Assembly: GCF_028745735.1 (NCBI RefSeq)
Contig: NZ_JAQZSM010000020.1
Coordinates: 1 to 64,000 of the forward strand
Direction of reading: 5' to 3'
Length of the DNA: 64,000 nucleotides
DNA from: Roseinatronobacter alkalisoli
GTDB lineage: Bacteria; Pseudomonadota; Alphaproteobacteria; Rhodobacterales; Rhodobacteraceae
Positions 44,739 through 53,766 of this stretch are shown here, one piece after another. Under the pieces are notes generated by a model. That model saw nothing but the letters and a program-made list of their open reading frames with translations. It searched no databases and was not told the origin of the DNA. Each line of letters begins with the position of its first letter. The first letter of the stretch is position 1. The position numbers and the translations under genes were made by a program.

Positions 44739-46607
44739 TCACGAGTTGATCTTCACCAACGCCCCCTTGATGTCGAACATGGCCCCGGCCTTGTGTTCCG
44801 ATGTTATGCCTGCTGTGGATTTGAACTGCATTGTTGCCTTCAGCTCGATGGTCGGGGATTGCAGAGTGATTGAGGAGCCGTCCATCTCGATCTTGCTCAT
44901 GCCGACCTGCAGCGTGATCTTCTGCCCGGCGGTGATCTGCAGTGTTTGACCCACATCAAGCGTGTCATTCATGCCGATTTCTGTGGTGCGATCCTCGCCC
45001 ACTGTCAGCGTGTGATTCTCGCCGACGGTCAGCACATCATCGACATTGACCGTGGTAGTGCAGTTTCGTAGAATCTCCCATGTCTGGTCATTGAGCACCT
45101 TGGCATTCAGGTCATATTGCGCATGGATGCGCAGCTCTTCATTGCCTTTGGTATCATCGAAGACCAGTTCATTATACCCGCCCCCCCCCGGCGTGGAATT
45201 CGACTTCATGCCCATGATCTGGCCTGCGCCGGGCAATTCGAACGGGGGTTTGTTATCGTCATTATAGACGCACCCCGTCACCAGCGGCTGGGCCGGATCG
45301 CCGCCAAGGAACTCGACCAGCACTTCCATGCCGACGCGCGGGATGACGATGCCGCCCCAGTTCTTGCCTGCCCACATCTGTGCCACCCGGCAGCGCATGG
45401 ATTTCGCGCCCTCGCGGTCCCAGTGGAATTTCACCAGGATGCGGCCATATTCGTCGCAGTCAATCTCGCCCTCGCCCACGACCATCGCGGTCTGCGGTCC
45501 CTGCACGCGCGGGGCGGCGGGGGCGGCTGCGGGCACCAGGGGGCGGGATGTCTCGATAAATTCGTAGCGGCCCTGATAAGTGTCGCGCTCGATCGTGCCG
45601 CCATCGCCCGTGCGATACCCTTCGGACAGAAACTCGTGGCTTGCACAGATCACGGCATAGGTCATGTCATTGAGGGCCTTGTCCGGGTGTCCGCTCAGCC
45701 CCGTGCGCATACCGGCCCCAAGCCCCACGCAATCACCCTCGGCAAAATAATGTCCATCCGCCGCAGTCACCTGTTTCAGACGGGTTTCAGCCAGTTTCTT
45801 GCCAAGCTCCTGATCCGGATAACCTCCTGGAAAAATAAAGCTTTCTAGGTCGTCATGGGAATAGCCCGTGCCTTCGGCCTGTTCGGCATCCATCTTGCTA
45901 CGGGGGGTTTTGAAATTATAATCCACCAGCGCCACACGGCCTGTCGTCATGCGCCGTTCTGCGCGCCAGTCATGCAGATGTTCCGCCACATCGCGGTATT
46001 GCCGGTCGGTCACCCGCAGCGGACGCGCGCCCCCGGGAACTTCCGGCAGGCTGTCTACATCGTCAAACAGCACAATCTTGTGCGCGCCTTTTTCGTGCAT
46101 GGTGGTATGATTGATGCCGAACATTGCCATCAGGCGGGTGACGAAATCCAGATCTGACTCCGCAAATTGAACCGTGTATTCCAACACTGGATAGTTGCGT
46201 TGCAGAAGGTTTTCATGCGCATGACCATACTCGGCAAAGACGGCTTCGATGATCTGGGGCGCGGTCATTTCGTGGAATATCTTCTGGTTCTGGCGTAGCC
46301 CCAGAAGCCATAGCCAGGGCCGCAAGGTCAGCGCATAGCCATGGCCGCCCCACAGGATAGTAGTTTCGCGCGCCTCGGTCAGGAGCCCGTCGAAATAGCG
46401 CGGTGGGTGGGCCGGGTCGATGGTGCGCAATTCGACCGTGACATTGCGCCCCAGCAGCTTGTTGAAATCCACCCCGCCCTTTTCAGAGATGCATTCGACA
46501 TCGATATGGGCTAGGGCATTGACCGCCTCATCCCCGCAGAAGCGCACCAATGCCAGATCCGTCCCACTGGCATGTAGAATCCCGAGCCTGTCTTTCTGAG
46601 AGATCAT
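44739..46607 (-). CDS. vgrG: VgrG (TssI) spike protein
   Basis: 622 residues. N-terminal gp27-like hub (about 1-370), gp5 OB-fold (GEIDCDEYGRILVKFHWDRE, then MWAGKNWGGIVIPRVGMEVLVEF), and a C-terminal repetitive beta-helix needle (VGENHTLTVGEDRTTEIGMN and following). No extra effector domain follows the needle, so cargo would be attached through adaptors or a PAAR protein. Starts a leftward operon divergent from tssB. Confidence 0.95.
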   Translation of the reverse strand: MISQKDRLGILHASGTDLALVRFCGDEAVNALAHIDVECISEKGGVDFNKLLGRNVTVELRTIDPAHPPRYFDGLLTEARETTILWGGHGYALTLRPWLWLLGLRQNQKIFHEMTAPQIIEAVFAEYGHAHENLLQRNYPVLEYTVQFAESDLDFVTRLMAMFGINHTTMHEKGAHKIVLFDDVDSLPEVPGGARPLRVTDRQYRDVAEHLHDWRAERRMTTGRVALVDYNFKTPRSKMDAEQAEGTGYSHDDLESFIFPGGYPDQELGKKLAETRLKQVTAADGHYFAEGDCVGLGAGMRTGLSGHPDKALNDMTYAVICASHEFLSEGYRTGDGGTIERDTYQGRYEFIETSRPLVPAAAPAAPRVQGPQTAMVVGEGEIDCDEYGRILVKFHWDREGAKSMRCRVAQMWAGKNWGGIVIPRVGMEVLVEFLGGDPAQPLVTGCVYNDDNKPPFELPGAGQIMGMKSNSTPGGGGYNELVFDDTKGNEELRIHAQYDLNAKVLNDQTWEILRNCTTTVNVDDVLTVGENHTLTVGEDRTTEIGMNDTLDVGQTLQITAGQKITLQVGMSKIEMDGSSITLQSPTIELKATMQFKSTAGITSEHKAGAMFDIKGALVKINS

Positions 46608-47091
46608 GATGAAAGCTCTTTTCTATAGGGTATTCGGTTTCGTCTTCGAAATCTACCGGGCAGGTCCGGCAGCGTGATCCGCATATTCTTATACATTGTC
46701 CAAAGCTCAAAACGAAATATTTTGTCATGTGCGGGGTCAGCGGGTCGATTGCCGCAGGCTGGGGCGGCCCCCTATGCGCATTATCCCTTGCGCGCGTCCT
46801 CTCGCCGCAGGGCGCCTTCACACCGGAACAAGTCACGAATGACAGGGAATATTTAGAACAAAAATTCCTGCGCGCGCCCTCCCTTGTCTGCACCCCAATT
46901 GCGTCAAGAGGGCAAGGGGTGGGGTTGCTTGCTTGGGTCGGTCTTGTGGAATTTTCCGGCGCTCGGAAAAAATCTGACTGTTTTCGCTTGATTTCCAGTG
47001 TGGAAATGCGGGATTATCCCGCAAAAGAATTGACAAGTATGGCCATGTCAGGCTTCAATTTGAGCATCCGATTTCCTGAAATGGAGTTATC
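46608..47091. promoter_or_regulatory. Divergent vgrG/tssB regulatory region
   Basis: 484 bases. Near tssB are two adjacent perfect palindromes: TTTCCA-GTG-TGGAAA (46992-47006) and GCGGGA-TTA-TCCCGC (47008-47022). TTGACA follows at 47030-47035 with a weak -10 (TTCAAT, 47054-47059). The palindromes just upstream of the -35 suit an activator or repressor. No gene is seen in the rest. Confidence 0.5.
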
Positions 47092-47616
47092 ATGTCCGAC
47101 TCTGCCCAGAAGGCGCTGCGGCGCAATCGCCCGCCACGCGTCCATATCAGCTATCAGGACCCCTATGATGAAAGCGCGCAGGTCGAACTGCCATTCGTCA
47201 TGGGCGTCATGGCCGATTTGTCCGGCAATGCTTCGGCCAGGGAAAAGCCGAAGGTCGCCGACCGGCCCTTCACGCAGGTCGATCCGCAAAGTTTCGACGA
47301 TTTCATGGCCAGTGTCGAACCCGCCATCAGCCTGAGTGTACCCAACAAGCTTGGCGATGCGAAGGATGAGAAGCTGGGCATGACGCTGACCTTCCGCGGC
47401 ATGGATGATCTTGATCCGGGGCGGATTGCGGATCAGGTGCCCGCACTGCGCCGCTTGCTGGATGCACGCCGTCAGCTGGCCAATCTACAGCGCTACATGA
47501 ACGGCAAATCCGCGGCCCAGGACATGCTGCGCCAGTTGCTGAGTGATCCGGAACTGATGAAACTGCTGGACCAGAAGACGGCTTCCGGTGACAGCGCCAC
47601 TGACGACGACCAATAG
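47092..47616 (+). CDS. tssB: T6SS contractile sheath small subunit TssB (VipA)
   Basis: 174 residues. PPRVHISYQDPYDESAQVELPFVMGVMADLSG is the family's N-terminal block (shown here as one region of residues about 14-45). FDDFMASVEPAISLSV and the LRRLLDARRQL helix follow. It interlocks with TssC to form the sheath. GGAG lies just before the ATG. Confidence 0.95.
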   Translation: MSDSAQKALRRNRPPRVHISYQDPYDESAQVELPFVMGVMADLSGNASAREKPKVADRPFTQVDPQSFDDFMASVEPAISLSVPNKLGDAKDEKLGMTLTFRGMDDLDPGRIADQVPALRRLLDARRQLANLQRYMNGKSAAQDMLRQLLSDPELMKLLDQKTASGDSATDDDQ

Positions 47617-47690
47617 TCGCCCGCGACGGGGCGGGCGGCGTAATCTTGCCGCAGCTTGCATGACTGCATGCCAGACAGGGACAGGACAGT

Positions 47691-49172
47691 ATGGAACAGG
47701 AAAAGCTTCGCCAGACCGGTGAGACTCAGACCGAAGAGCTCGATGAATTCTCATCGTTGCTCAAGGCCAGTTTCAAGCCGCGCAATGAAGCGGCGGCCGC
47801 GGAAGTGGACAATGCCATCACCACGCTGGTGCGCGAGGCACTGGCCGATCAGTCTGTGGTCAAGGAAGATGTCCTTGATACCGTGGACGAGATGATCGCC
47901 CGGCTGGATGAGAAATTGTCCGAGCAGATGAATGAAATCCTGCATGCGCCCGCATTCCAGCAGATCGAAAGCGCCTGGCGCGGGCTTGCGCATCTGGTCA
48001 ATAATTCCGAACCCGATGCCACGCTGAAGATCCGGGTGATGAATATCTCCAAATCCGAGCTGGACCGCGAATTGCGCAGCTATCCCGGCGCGAAATGGGA
48101 CCAGAGTCCGTTCTTCAAGAAAATCTATGAATCGGGCCTCGGCACGCTGGGCGGTGAACCCTTCGGCTGCCTGATCGGGGATTACCAGTTCGACCATTCC
48201 TCGGCTGATGTGCGCGTGATGCGCGGGGTCAGCATGGTGGCAGCCGCCGCGCATGCGCCGTTCTTCGCGGCAGCAGCGCCCACGCTTCTGGGGATGGACA
48301 GCTGGAATGAGATCAACAACCCGCATGATATCGGTTCCCTGTTCGAGACCCCCGATTATGCCGCCTGGCGTGGCCTGCGCGACAGCGAGAATTCGCGCTA
48401 TCTGGCCCTGACCATGCCGCGAGCGATGGCACGGCTGCCTTATGGGCAGGACAGTCTGCCGGTCGAGGAATTCAACTTTAACGAAGAAACCGACGGCCAT
48501 ACCGGGGAAAAATATTCTTGGATGAATGCGGCCTATGCGATGGGCACCAATATTGCCCGCGCGCATAAGGATTATGGCTGGACCGTGCAGATTCGCGGCG
48601 TGCAGTCGGGCGGCGAGGTGCTGAACCTGCCCGCGCATACCTTCAGCACCGATGAAGGGTCGATCGACATGAAATGCCCCACCGAAGTGTCGATCACCGA
48701 CCGGCGCGAGGCGGAACTGTCGAAGGCGGGCCTGATCAGCTTGGTGCATCGCTCGAATACCGACAAGGCTGCTTTCATCGGGGCGCAGTCAGTCTACAAG
48801 CCCAAGAAAATGCAAAGCCCCGAAGCGACCGCGTCGGAAAATCTGTCGGCGCGTATTCCCTACATGTTCGCAGTCTCGCGCTTCGCGCATTACCTCAAGC
48901 ATATGGTGCGCGACAAGATCGGGTCCAACCGTGAGCGCGAGCAGCTTGAGTATGAGTTGCAGGACTGGATCAGTTCCTATGTGCATATCTCGCCGGCCAA
49001 TGCCAGCGAGGATGAGAAGGCACGTCTGCCCCTGGCAGGTGCCAAGGTCGAAGTTCTGGAAGATCCGGAAAATCCGGGGTATTATGTCGGTAAATTCCTG
49101 CTGCGACCACATTTCCAACTGGAAGGCATGGATATCGGAATGAGCTTGGTATCCAAACTTCCCTCAAACTGA
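47691..49172 (+). CDS. tssC: T6SS contractile sheath large subunit TssC (VipB)
   Basis: 493 residues, the usual length. Key blocks: EAFQ-type segment AFQQIESAWRGLAHLV, PFGCLIGDYQFDH, NCP-like PYGQDSLPVEEFNFNE and the C-terminal NPGYYVGKFLLRPHFQLEG. Carries the ClpV-accessible sheath architecture with TssB. 74 bases after tssB in the same operon. Confidence 0.96.
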   Translation: MEQEKLRQTGETQTEELDEFSSLLKASFKPRNEAAAAEVDNAITTLVREALADQSVVKEDVLDTVDEMIARLDEKLSEQMNEILHAPAFQQIESAWRGLAHLVNNSEPDATLKIRVMNISKSELDRELRSYPGAKWDQSPFFKKIYESGLGTLGGEPFGCLIGDYQFDHSSADVRVMRGVSMVAAAAHAPFFAAAAPTLLGMDSWNEINNPHDIGSLFETPDYAAWRGLRDSENSRYLALTMPRAMARLPYGQDSLPVEEFNFNEETDGHTGEKYSWMNAAYAMGTNIARAHKDYGWTVQIRGVQSGGEVLNLPAHTFSTDEGSIDMKCPTEVSITDRREAELSKAGLISLVHRSNTDKAAFIGAQSVYKPKKMQSPEATASENLSARIPYMFAVSRFAHYLKHMVRDKIGSNREREQLEYELQDWISSYVHISPANASEDEKARLPLAGAKVEVLEDPENPGYYVGKFLLRPHFQLEGMDIGMSLVSKLPSN

Positions 49173-49221
49173 CCGATCAACCTGAATTAAAACCACAACG
49201 TTCTAAACTTCGGAGGATATC

Positions 49222-49710
49222 ATGGCTGTAGACATTCTGCTCAAGATCGACGGCATCAAAGGTGAAAGTGTCATTGACGGGCATCAGGATGAGATTGATG
49301 TTCTGTCCTGGTCCTGGGGCATGACCCAGAGCGGCACCACCCATACTGCAACTGGCGGCGGCGGCGGCAAGGTAAATGTTTCGGACATTACCTTTACCAA
49401 GCTGGTCGATATCGCCACGCATGAACTGATCAAGGCCTGTACGTCCGGGCGTCACATCAAGGAAGCAACCCTTGTCGTGCGCAAGGCCGGCGGGGCCAAG
49501 CCGATCAACTATCTGACCCTGAAAATGTGGGAAGTGCTGGTGTCATCCTACAATACCGGCGGGTCCAATGATGACCTGGACCGCGTGCAGGAAACACTGA
49601 CCTTCAACTTCGCCCGCTTCGAGATCGAGTATCAGCAGCAGGACGAGAAGGGTGGCAAGAAAGGTTCGGCCAAGGCTGGCTGGGATATCGCCAAGAACAA
49701 GGCGGCCTGA
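49222..49710 (+). CDS. hcp: Hcp tube protein (TssD)
   Basis: 162 residues. Family start MAVDILLKIDGIKGES, then DEIDVLSWSWGMTQSG, KASPxL-equivalent HELIKACTSGRHIKEATLVV and C-terminal FARFEIEYQQQDEKGG. Hexamers stack into the secreted tube; the bore can hold small effectors. Preceded by GGAGGA. Confidence 0.96.
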   Translation: MAVDILLKIDGIKGESVIDGHQDEIDVLSWSWGMTQSGTTHTATGGGGGKVNVSDITFTKLVDIATHELIKACTSGRHIKEATLVVRKAGGAKPINYLTLKMWEVLVSSYNTGGSNDDLDRVQETLTFNFARFEIEYQQQDEKGGKKGSAKAGWDIAKNKAA

Positions 49711-49938
49711 TCGCTATCATCGGTCAGGGCTGCGTGCCGCGTGATGCGGCTTGTGGCCCTGATCTTTCGGCAAGGACGCAGATCCGGCCCGGCCGCGCTT
49801 CGCGGGCGCGGGTGTGGATTTGCCCGAATGTCGCCTGCAGGGCGGCTGCATGACGTTTCTGTCCGGCGCCACATCCGGTGATGGCGGAAACGGACAGGAC
49901 TGTGTTGTCATGCCGTCTGCAGGGCCGGGGGCAGCAGG

Positions 49939-50631
49939 ATGCGCAAGAAGACCAGTTCCGACAAGCATGACCGCGTTTTGCATACCCCGCTGTTGCAGGC
50001 GTTCCGCGATGCCGCGCAGGCCGGTGATGCACGGCGCAGCGAGATCACCTATACCGAGGATGGCGCGCGGATTGTCACGCAGCGCTCCAACCGCGTCAGC
50101 TCGAACGAGGCGGCGCTGCGCCACAGCCTGGATATCGATCTGGGGCATCTTCTGAACACGGTCAATCTGGCCGCCGCCCTTGATCTGGAGGACCACCCGC
50201 ATGTGCGCCGTTCGGTGCTGAATTTCGGCATGCAGGATCTGGTGCATCTGAGTATCGATTCCGCCCGGCTGTCGCATCTGGCCGAAAGCCTGCGCACGGC
50301 CCTTCTGGCCCATGAACCGCGGCTGAATGCGGCCTCGCTGGAGATTACGCAGCAAGATGATATTGACGAGGTCAACCAGCGCATTGCCTTCACGGTGCGC
50401 GCCGAGATGGTGTGCCGCCCGGTCGATGTGCCGCTGGAATTCCTGGCCGAGATCGATGTCGGTTCAGGTAAGGTAGATCTGCGCAATCTGGCACGCCCGC
50501 GTGCTGCTGCCCGTTCGGGTACTCCTGCCCCTGACGCGCCCACGCCGCGGCGCGCGGGGGGGGGCGTCCATATTCCCCCGGGCATGGAACAGCACGCCGC
50601 CCGTACCCCCGGTGCGGGCCGCAAAGACTAG
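49939..50631 (+). CDS. tssE: T6SS baseplate protein TssE (gp25-like), with C-terminal tail
   Basis: 230 residues. The gp25 core is about 40-185: RHSLDIDLGHLLNTVNLAAA, then RRSVLNFGMQDLVHL and FTVRAEMVCRPVDVPLEF. Most TssE proteins have about 130-170 residues. This one has a 40-residue Pro/Arg/Gly tail (RPRAAARSGTPAPDAPTPRR and on) of unknown use. The start at 49939 is 229 bases after hcp; no gene is supported in the gap. Confidence 0.9.
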   Translation: MRKKTSSDKHDRVLHTPLLQAFRDAAQAGDARRSEITYTEDGARIVTQRSNRVSSNEAALRHSLDIDLGHLLNTVNLAAALDLEDHPHVRRSVLNFGMQDLVHLSIDSARLSHLAESLRTALLAHEPRLNAASLEITQQDDIDEVNQRIAFTVRAEMVCRPVDVPLEFLAEIDVGSGKVDLRNLARPRAAARSGTPAPDAPTPRRAGGGVHIPPGMEQHAARTPGAGRKD

Positions 50632-50642
50632 GAAAGGGCGCC

Positions 50643-52628
50643 ATGCGGCAGGAATTCCTTGATATCTATGAGCGTGAACTGGGACTTCTTTATGACCGGG
50701 CCGAGGCCTTCGCACTGGAATTTCCGGGCCTTGCCGACCGTCTGGGCGGGCTTGCGCGCGATCGTATGGACCCGGGGCTTGCAGGCTTGCTGGAGGGGGC
50801 GGCCTTTCTGGCAGCACGGGTGCAGCTGAAACTCAATGCAGAGTTTTCAACCTTTACCACCGCGCTTCTGGACCAGCTTCTGCCGGGGTATCTGTGTCCC
50901 ATCCCTTCGGCGGCGCTGATGCAGGCCGATCCCGATTTCACCAATCCCGATCTGGCCACGGGCCGCCGCTTTGCCCCCGGCAGTTATCTGGATGCCAGCT
51001 ACAGCGACCGCGACCGGCGCGTGCAATGCCGATTCCGGCTGTCGGCCCCGCTGGAATTATGGCCGCTGGAGATTGACCGGGCAAGCTACAATTCCGGGGT
51101 GGGTGCATTGCAGGCGCTGGGGCTGGAGGTCACGCGCGAAACCGCAGCCGGGCTGCGACTGCGCGTGGTGCGCCGTACCGGCGCGGGCAAGCCCGACCCC
51201 GATGCCCTGCCCACAGGCCCGCAAGACAGTGTCATGCCAGTCAGCGCGCTGGCGCGGAACGGGCTTGCGCAGCTGCCGGTGCATCTGCATGGGCCAGCCG
51301 CCGAGATGGCCGCGCTTTATGAGCAGATTTTCGGAAACTGCCTGCGCATCACCCTGCGCTGGCTTGACCCGCAGGGGGACCCGGTCTTTGCGTCTGTGCC
51401 GACGGGGTTTGTCGAACAGATCGGCTTTGACGCGGAAGAGGCGTTTTTCCCCGAGGAACGGCGCGCGTTTCCGGGCTTTGCGCTGCTCAAGGAATTTCAC
51501 ATCCTGCCGCAGAAATTTCAGGGCTTCCGGCTGGTTGGTCTGGCACAGGCGCTGGCGCGGATTGACGCGCCCGCCTTCGATATTCTGTTTGAATTCGGAC
51601 AGGCCGATGCCCGGCTGCCGCCGATCCTGAAACCGGGGAATTTCCGGCTTTACACAGTGCCCGCGATCAACCTGTTTTCCGAGCGCTGCGCGCGGGTGAA
51701 GATTGATGACAGCCAGCATGATTATCTGCTCAGCCCGCAGCCGAGCCCTGCCGAGCATTACGAAATTCATTCTGTCACGCGCATGCGCGCCTATTATGGC
51801 GATGGCAAGACTGCGATGCCGGTCTGGCCGGCCTATACGCTGCCCGGCCGCGAGGTGCGGCCCGGTGATGCGCTTTATTACAGTCTGCGCCGCCGTCCGC
51901 GCCGGGTATCGCTGGCAGAACTGCGCCGCAGCCCCAACCGCGATTATACCGGCTCCGAGATGCTGGTCAGCCTGCATGAACCCGCCCAGAACGATGCCGC
52001 GATGCGTGTGCGCGGCCTGCAGGCGGATGTACTGTGCACCAACCGCCATCTGCCTGCACAATTGCCCATCGGCATGCAGGCCGCCGATTTTCATCTGGTC
52101 GATGACATTTCAGTGGCGTTGCGGGCCTTGGCGGGACCGACGCGCCCGCGCGATTCACTGGCCGAACAGGAACCCCCCCACAGCCATTCCGCCCGCCCTG
52201 ATGGCACCGGAGGGGCGCGGTTGTGGCAGTTGATCAATTGCCTGCAGTTCAATCATATGGGGTTGCAGGACCGGTCTGCGGAAGATCCGGCCAATGGCCT
52301 GCGCGAGGTGCTGTCGCTTTTTGCCGATCTCTCGGATGCGATTACCGCGCGCCATGTGCAGGGGCTGGTCGGTTCGGAAATCCGGCCCGTCACGCGGTCC
52401 ATCCGCCATGCGGACGGTTTTGCGCCGGTGCGCGGGCTGCAGGTGACACTGACCTTTGATGACCGCGCCTTTGAGGGGACGGGGTTTACCCTTCTGAGTG
52501 CGGTGCTCGACCGGTTCCTGGCCGATCATGTGCAGGTCAACAGTTTCACCCAGACGATCATCCGTTCGCGTGCGCGTGGCGAGGTGCTGCGCTTTGTGCC
52601 GCGTTCGGGCACGGGACCAGTGTTATGA
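50643..52628 (+). CDS. tssF: T6SS baseplate protein TssF
   Basis: 661 residues. MRQEFLDIYERELGLLYDRA with FALEFPGLADRLG is the family start. The middle has SLxxP-like FRLYTVPAINLFSE, and the end RALEGTGFTLLSAVLDRFLA-type block precedes ECVNSFTQ-like HVQVNSFTQTIIRS. Forms the wedge with TssG, TssE and TssK. 11 bases after tssE. Confidence 0.95.
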   Translation: MRQEFLDIYERELGLLYDRAEAFALEFPGLADRLGGLARDRMDPGLAGLLEGAAFLAARVQLKLNAEFSTFTTALLDQLLPGYLCPIPSAALMQADPDFTNPDLATGRRFAPGSYLDASYSDRDRRVQCRFRLSAPLELWPLEIDRASYNSGVGALQALGLEVTRETAAGLRLRVVRRTGAGKPDPDALPTGPQDSVMPVSALARNGLAQLPVHLHGPAAEMAALYEQIFGNCLRITLRWLDPQGDPVFASVPTGFVEQIGFDAEEAFFPEERRAFPGFALLKEFHILPQKFQGFRLVGLAQALARIDAPAFDILFEFGQADARLPPILKPGNFRLYTVPAINLFSERCARVKIDDSQHDYLLSPQPSPAEHYEIHSVTRMRAYYGDGKTAMPVWPAYTLPGREVRPGDALYYSLRRRPRRVSLAELRRSPNRDYTGSEMLVSLHEPAQNDAAMRVRGLQADVLCTNRHLPAQLPIGMQAADFHLVDDISVALRALAGPTRPRDSLAEQEPPHSHSARPDGTGGARLWQLINCLQFNHMGLQDRSAEDPANGLREVLSLFADLSDAITARHVQGLVGSEIRPVTRSIRHADGFAPVRGLQVTLTFDDRAFEGTGFTLLSAVLDRFLADHVQVNSFTQTIIRSRARGEVLRFVPRSGTGPVL

Positions 52629-52644
52629 GCGGGGGCGCAGGCGC

Positions 52645-53739
52645 ATGAGTGGCAGCATGGCCGATACCCGGTCCGGCCCGGCACAGAAGGCGTCGTCACC
52701 CGCGCATTTTGCCCATCCGATGCGGCTGGATGATGATCTGCGCGCGCGCATGGCCGAAGAACCTTGGCATTTCGATGTGCTCAGCCTGCTGCGCCGACTG
52801 GAAGCGGCCCATCCTGACATGCCGCGGCTGGGCAAATCAGTGACGCTGACCCAGGAAATCGTCGTGCCGCGGCAGGATCCGTTTCTGGAATTTCCCAGCT
52901 GCAATGTGACCCGAGTGCAGTTCAACACGGACGGCCCGCATGATGTGCATGTGCAGTTCATGGGCTATTTCGGCCCGCAAGGCGCGTTGCCCCTGCCCCT
53001 GAGCGCAGAGGCCCATCGCTGGATGGTGCAGCGCAATGATCCGTCATTCGCCCGCTTCGCCGATATCTTTGCTGCGCGTTTCGTGCAGTTCTTCTACCGC
53101 GCCTGGGCGGATGCGCGTCCTGTGGTTCAGATGGACCGGCGCGAAGACGACCGTTTCCGCGCATGGTTGGGCGCGCTGATCGGGCGGGGCAGTCCGGCGC
53201 TGCGCGACCGTGACAGCCTGCCCGATGATACCCGACTGGGCCTGACCGGGCTTCTGAACATGCGCGTGCGCAGCATCGCACGGCTGCGTCAATGCCTGTT
53301 CCATCTTCTGGGCACGCCCATCACGCTTGAAGAACATGTCGGCACCTGGTTGGAATTCGACCCCGCCGATTGCAGCCGTCTGGGCCGTGTGGCCAGCACA
53401 TTGGGGCGTGATATCTGTCTGGGCACCCGTGCTTTCAGCCTGAATGACAAGCTGCGCCTGACGCTGCATTGCCGCGATCTGGCGGAATATAACGCCTTTC
53501 TGCCCGGTCAGCCCGAATGCCGCCGCCTGATCGATTTCCTGCAAAGCTATCTTGGCCCCACACTGGAGGTTGATATCGCGCTGAGCCTACCTGAATACTT
53601 GGCCCCGCCCACACGGCTGGGGCAGGCGGGGCAGCTGGGCTGGACCAGCTTCACCCTGTCTCCGCCCCCCCCGGATGCCCCCGCCCCCCTTGCAGCCACG
53701 CTGCGCCCCTGTGCCGTTTTTTCGGCCTCCGCCCATTGA
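52645..53739 (+). CDS. tssG: T6SS baseplate protein TssG
   Basis: 364 residues from ATG 52645. WHFDVLSLLRRLEAAHPDMPRLG is the conserved N-terminal block. VQFMGYFGPQGALPLPLSAE and RFVQFFYRAWADARP follow, then the late IDFLQSYLGPTLEVDI. Baseplate wedge partner of TssF, 16 bases downstream of it. Confidence 0.95.
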   Translation: MSGSMADTRSGPAQKASSPAHFAHPMRLDDDLRARMAEEPWHFDVLSLLRRLEAAHPDMPRLGKSVTLTQEIVVPRQDPFLEFPSCNVTRVQFNTDGPHDVHVQFMGYFGPQGALPLPLSAEAHRWMVQRNDPSFARFADIFAARFVQFFYRAWADARPVVQMDRREDDRFRAWLGALIGRGSPALRDRDSLPDDTRLGLTGLLNMRVRSIARLRQCLFHLLGTPITLEEHVGTWLEFDPADCSRLGRVASTLGRDICLGTRAFSLNDKLRLTLHCRDLAEYNAFLPGQPECRRLIDFLQSYLGPTLEVDIALSLPEYLAPPTRLGQAGQLGWTSFTLSPPPPDAPAPLAATLRPCAVFSASAH

Positions 53740-53766
53740 CCCGCCTGCCTTCAAAGGAGTTTTTCC

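Noticed and set aside
46915-46945. Sigma-54-type promoter (GG-N10-GC) upstream of tssB
   Set aside because: The GGGGTTGCTTGC stretch does not give the correct GG to GC spacing, so the call was dropped.
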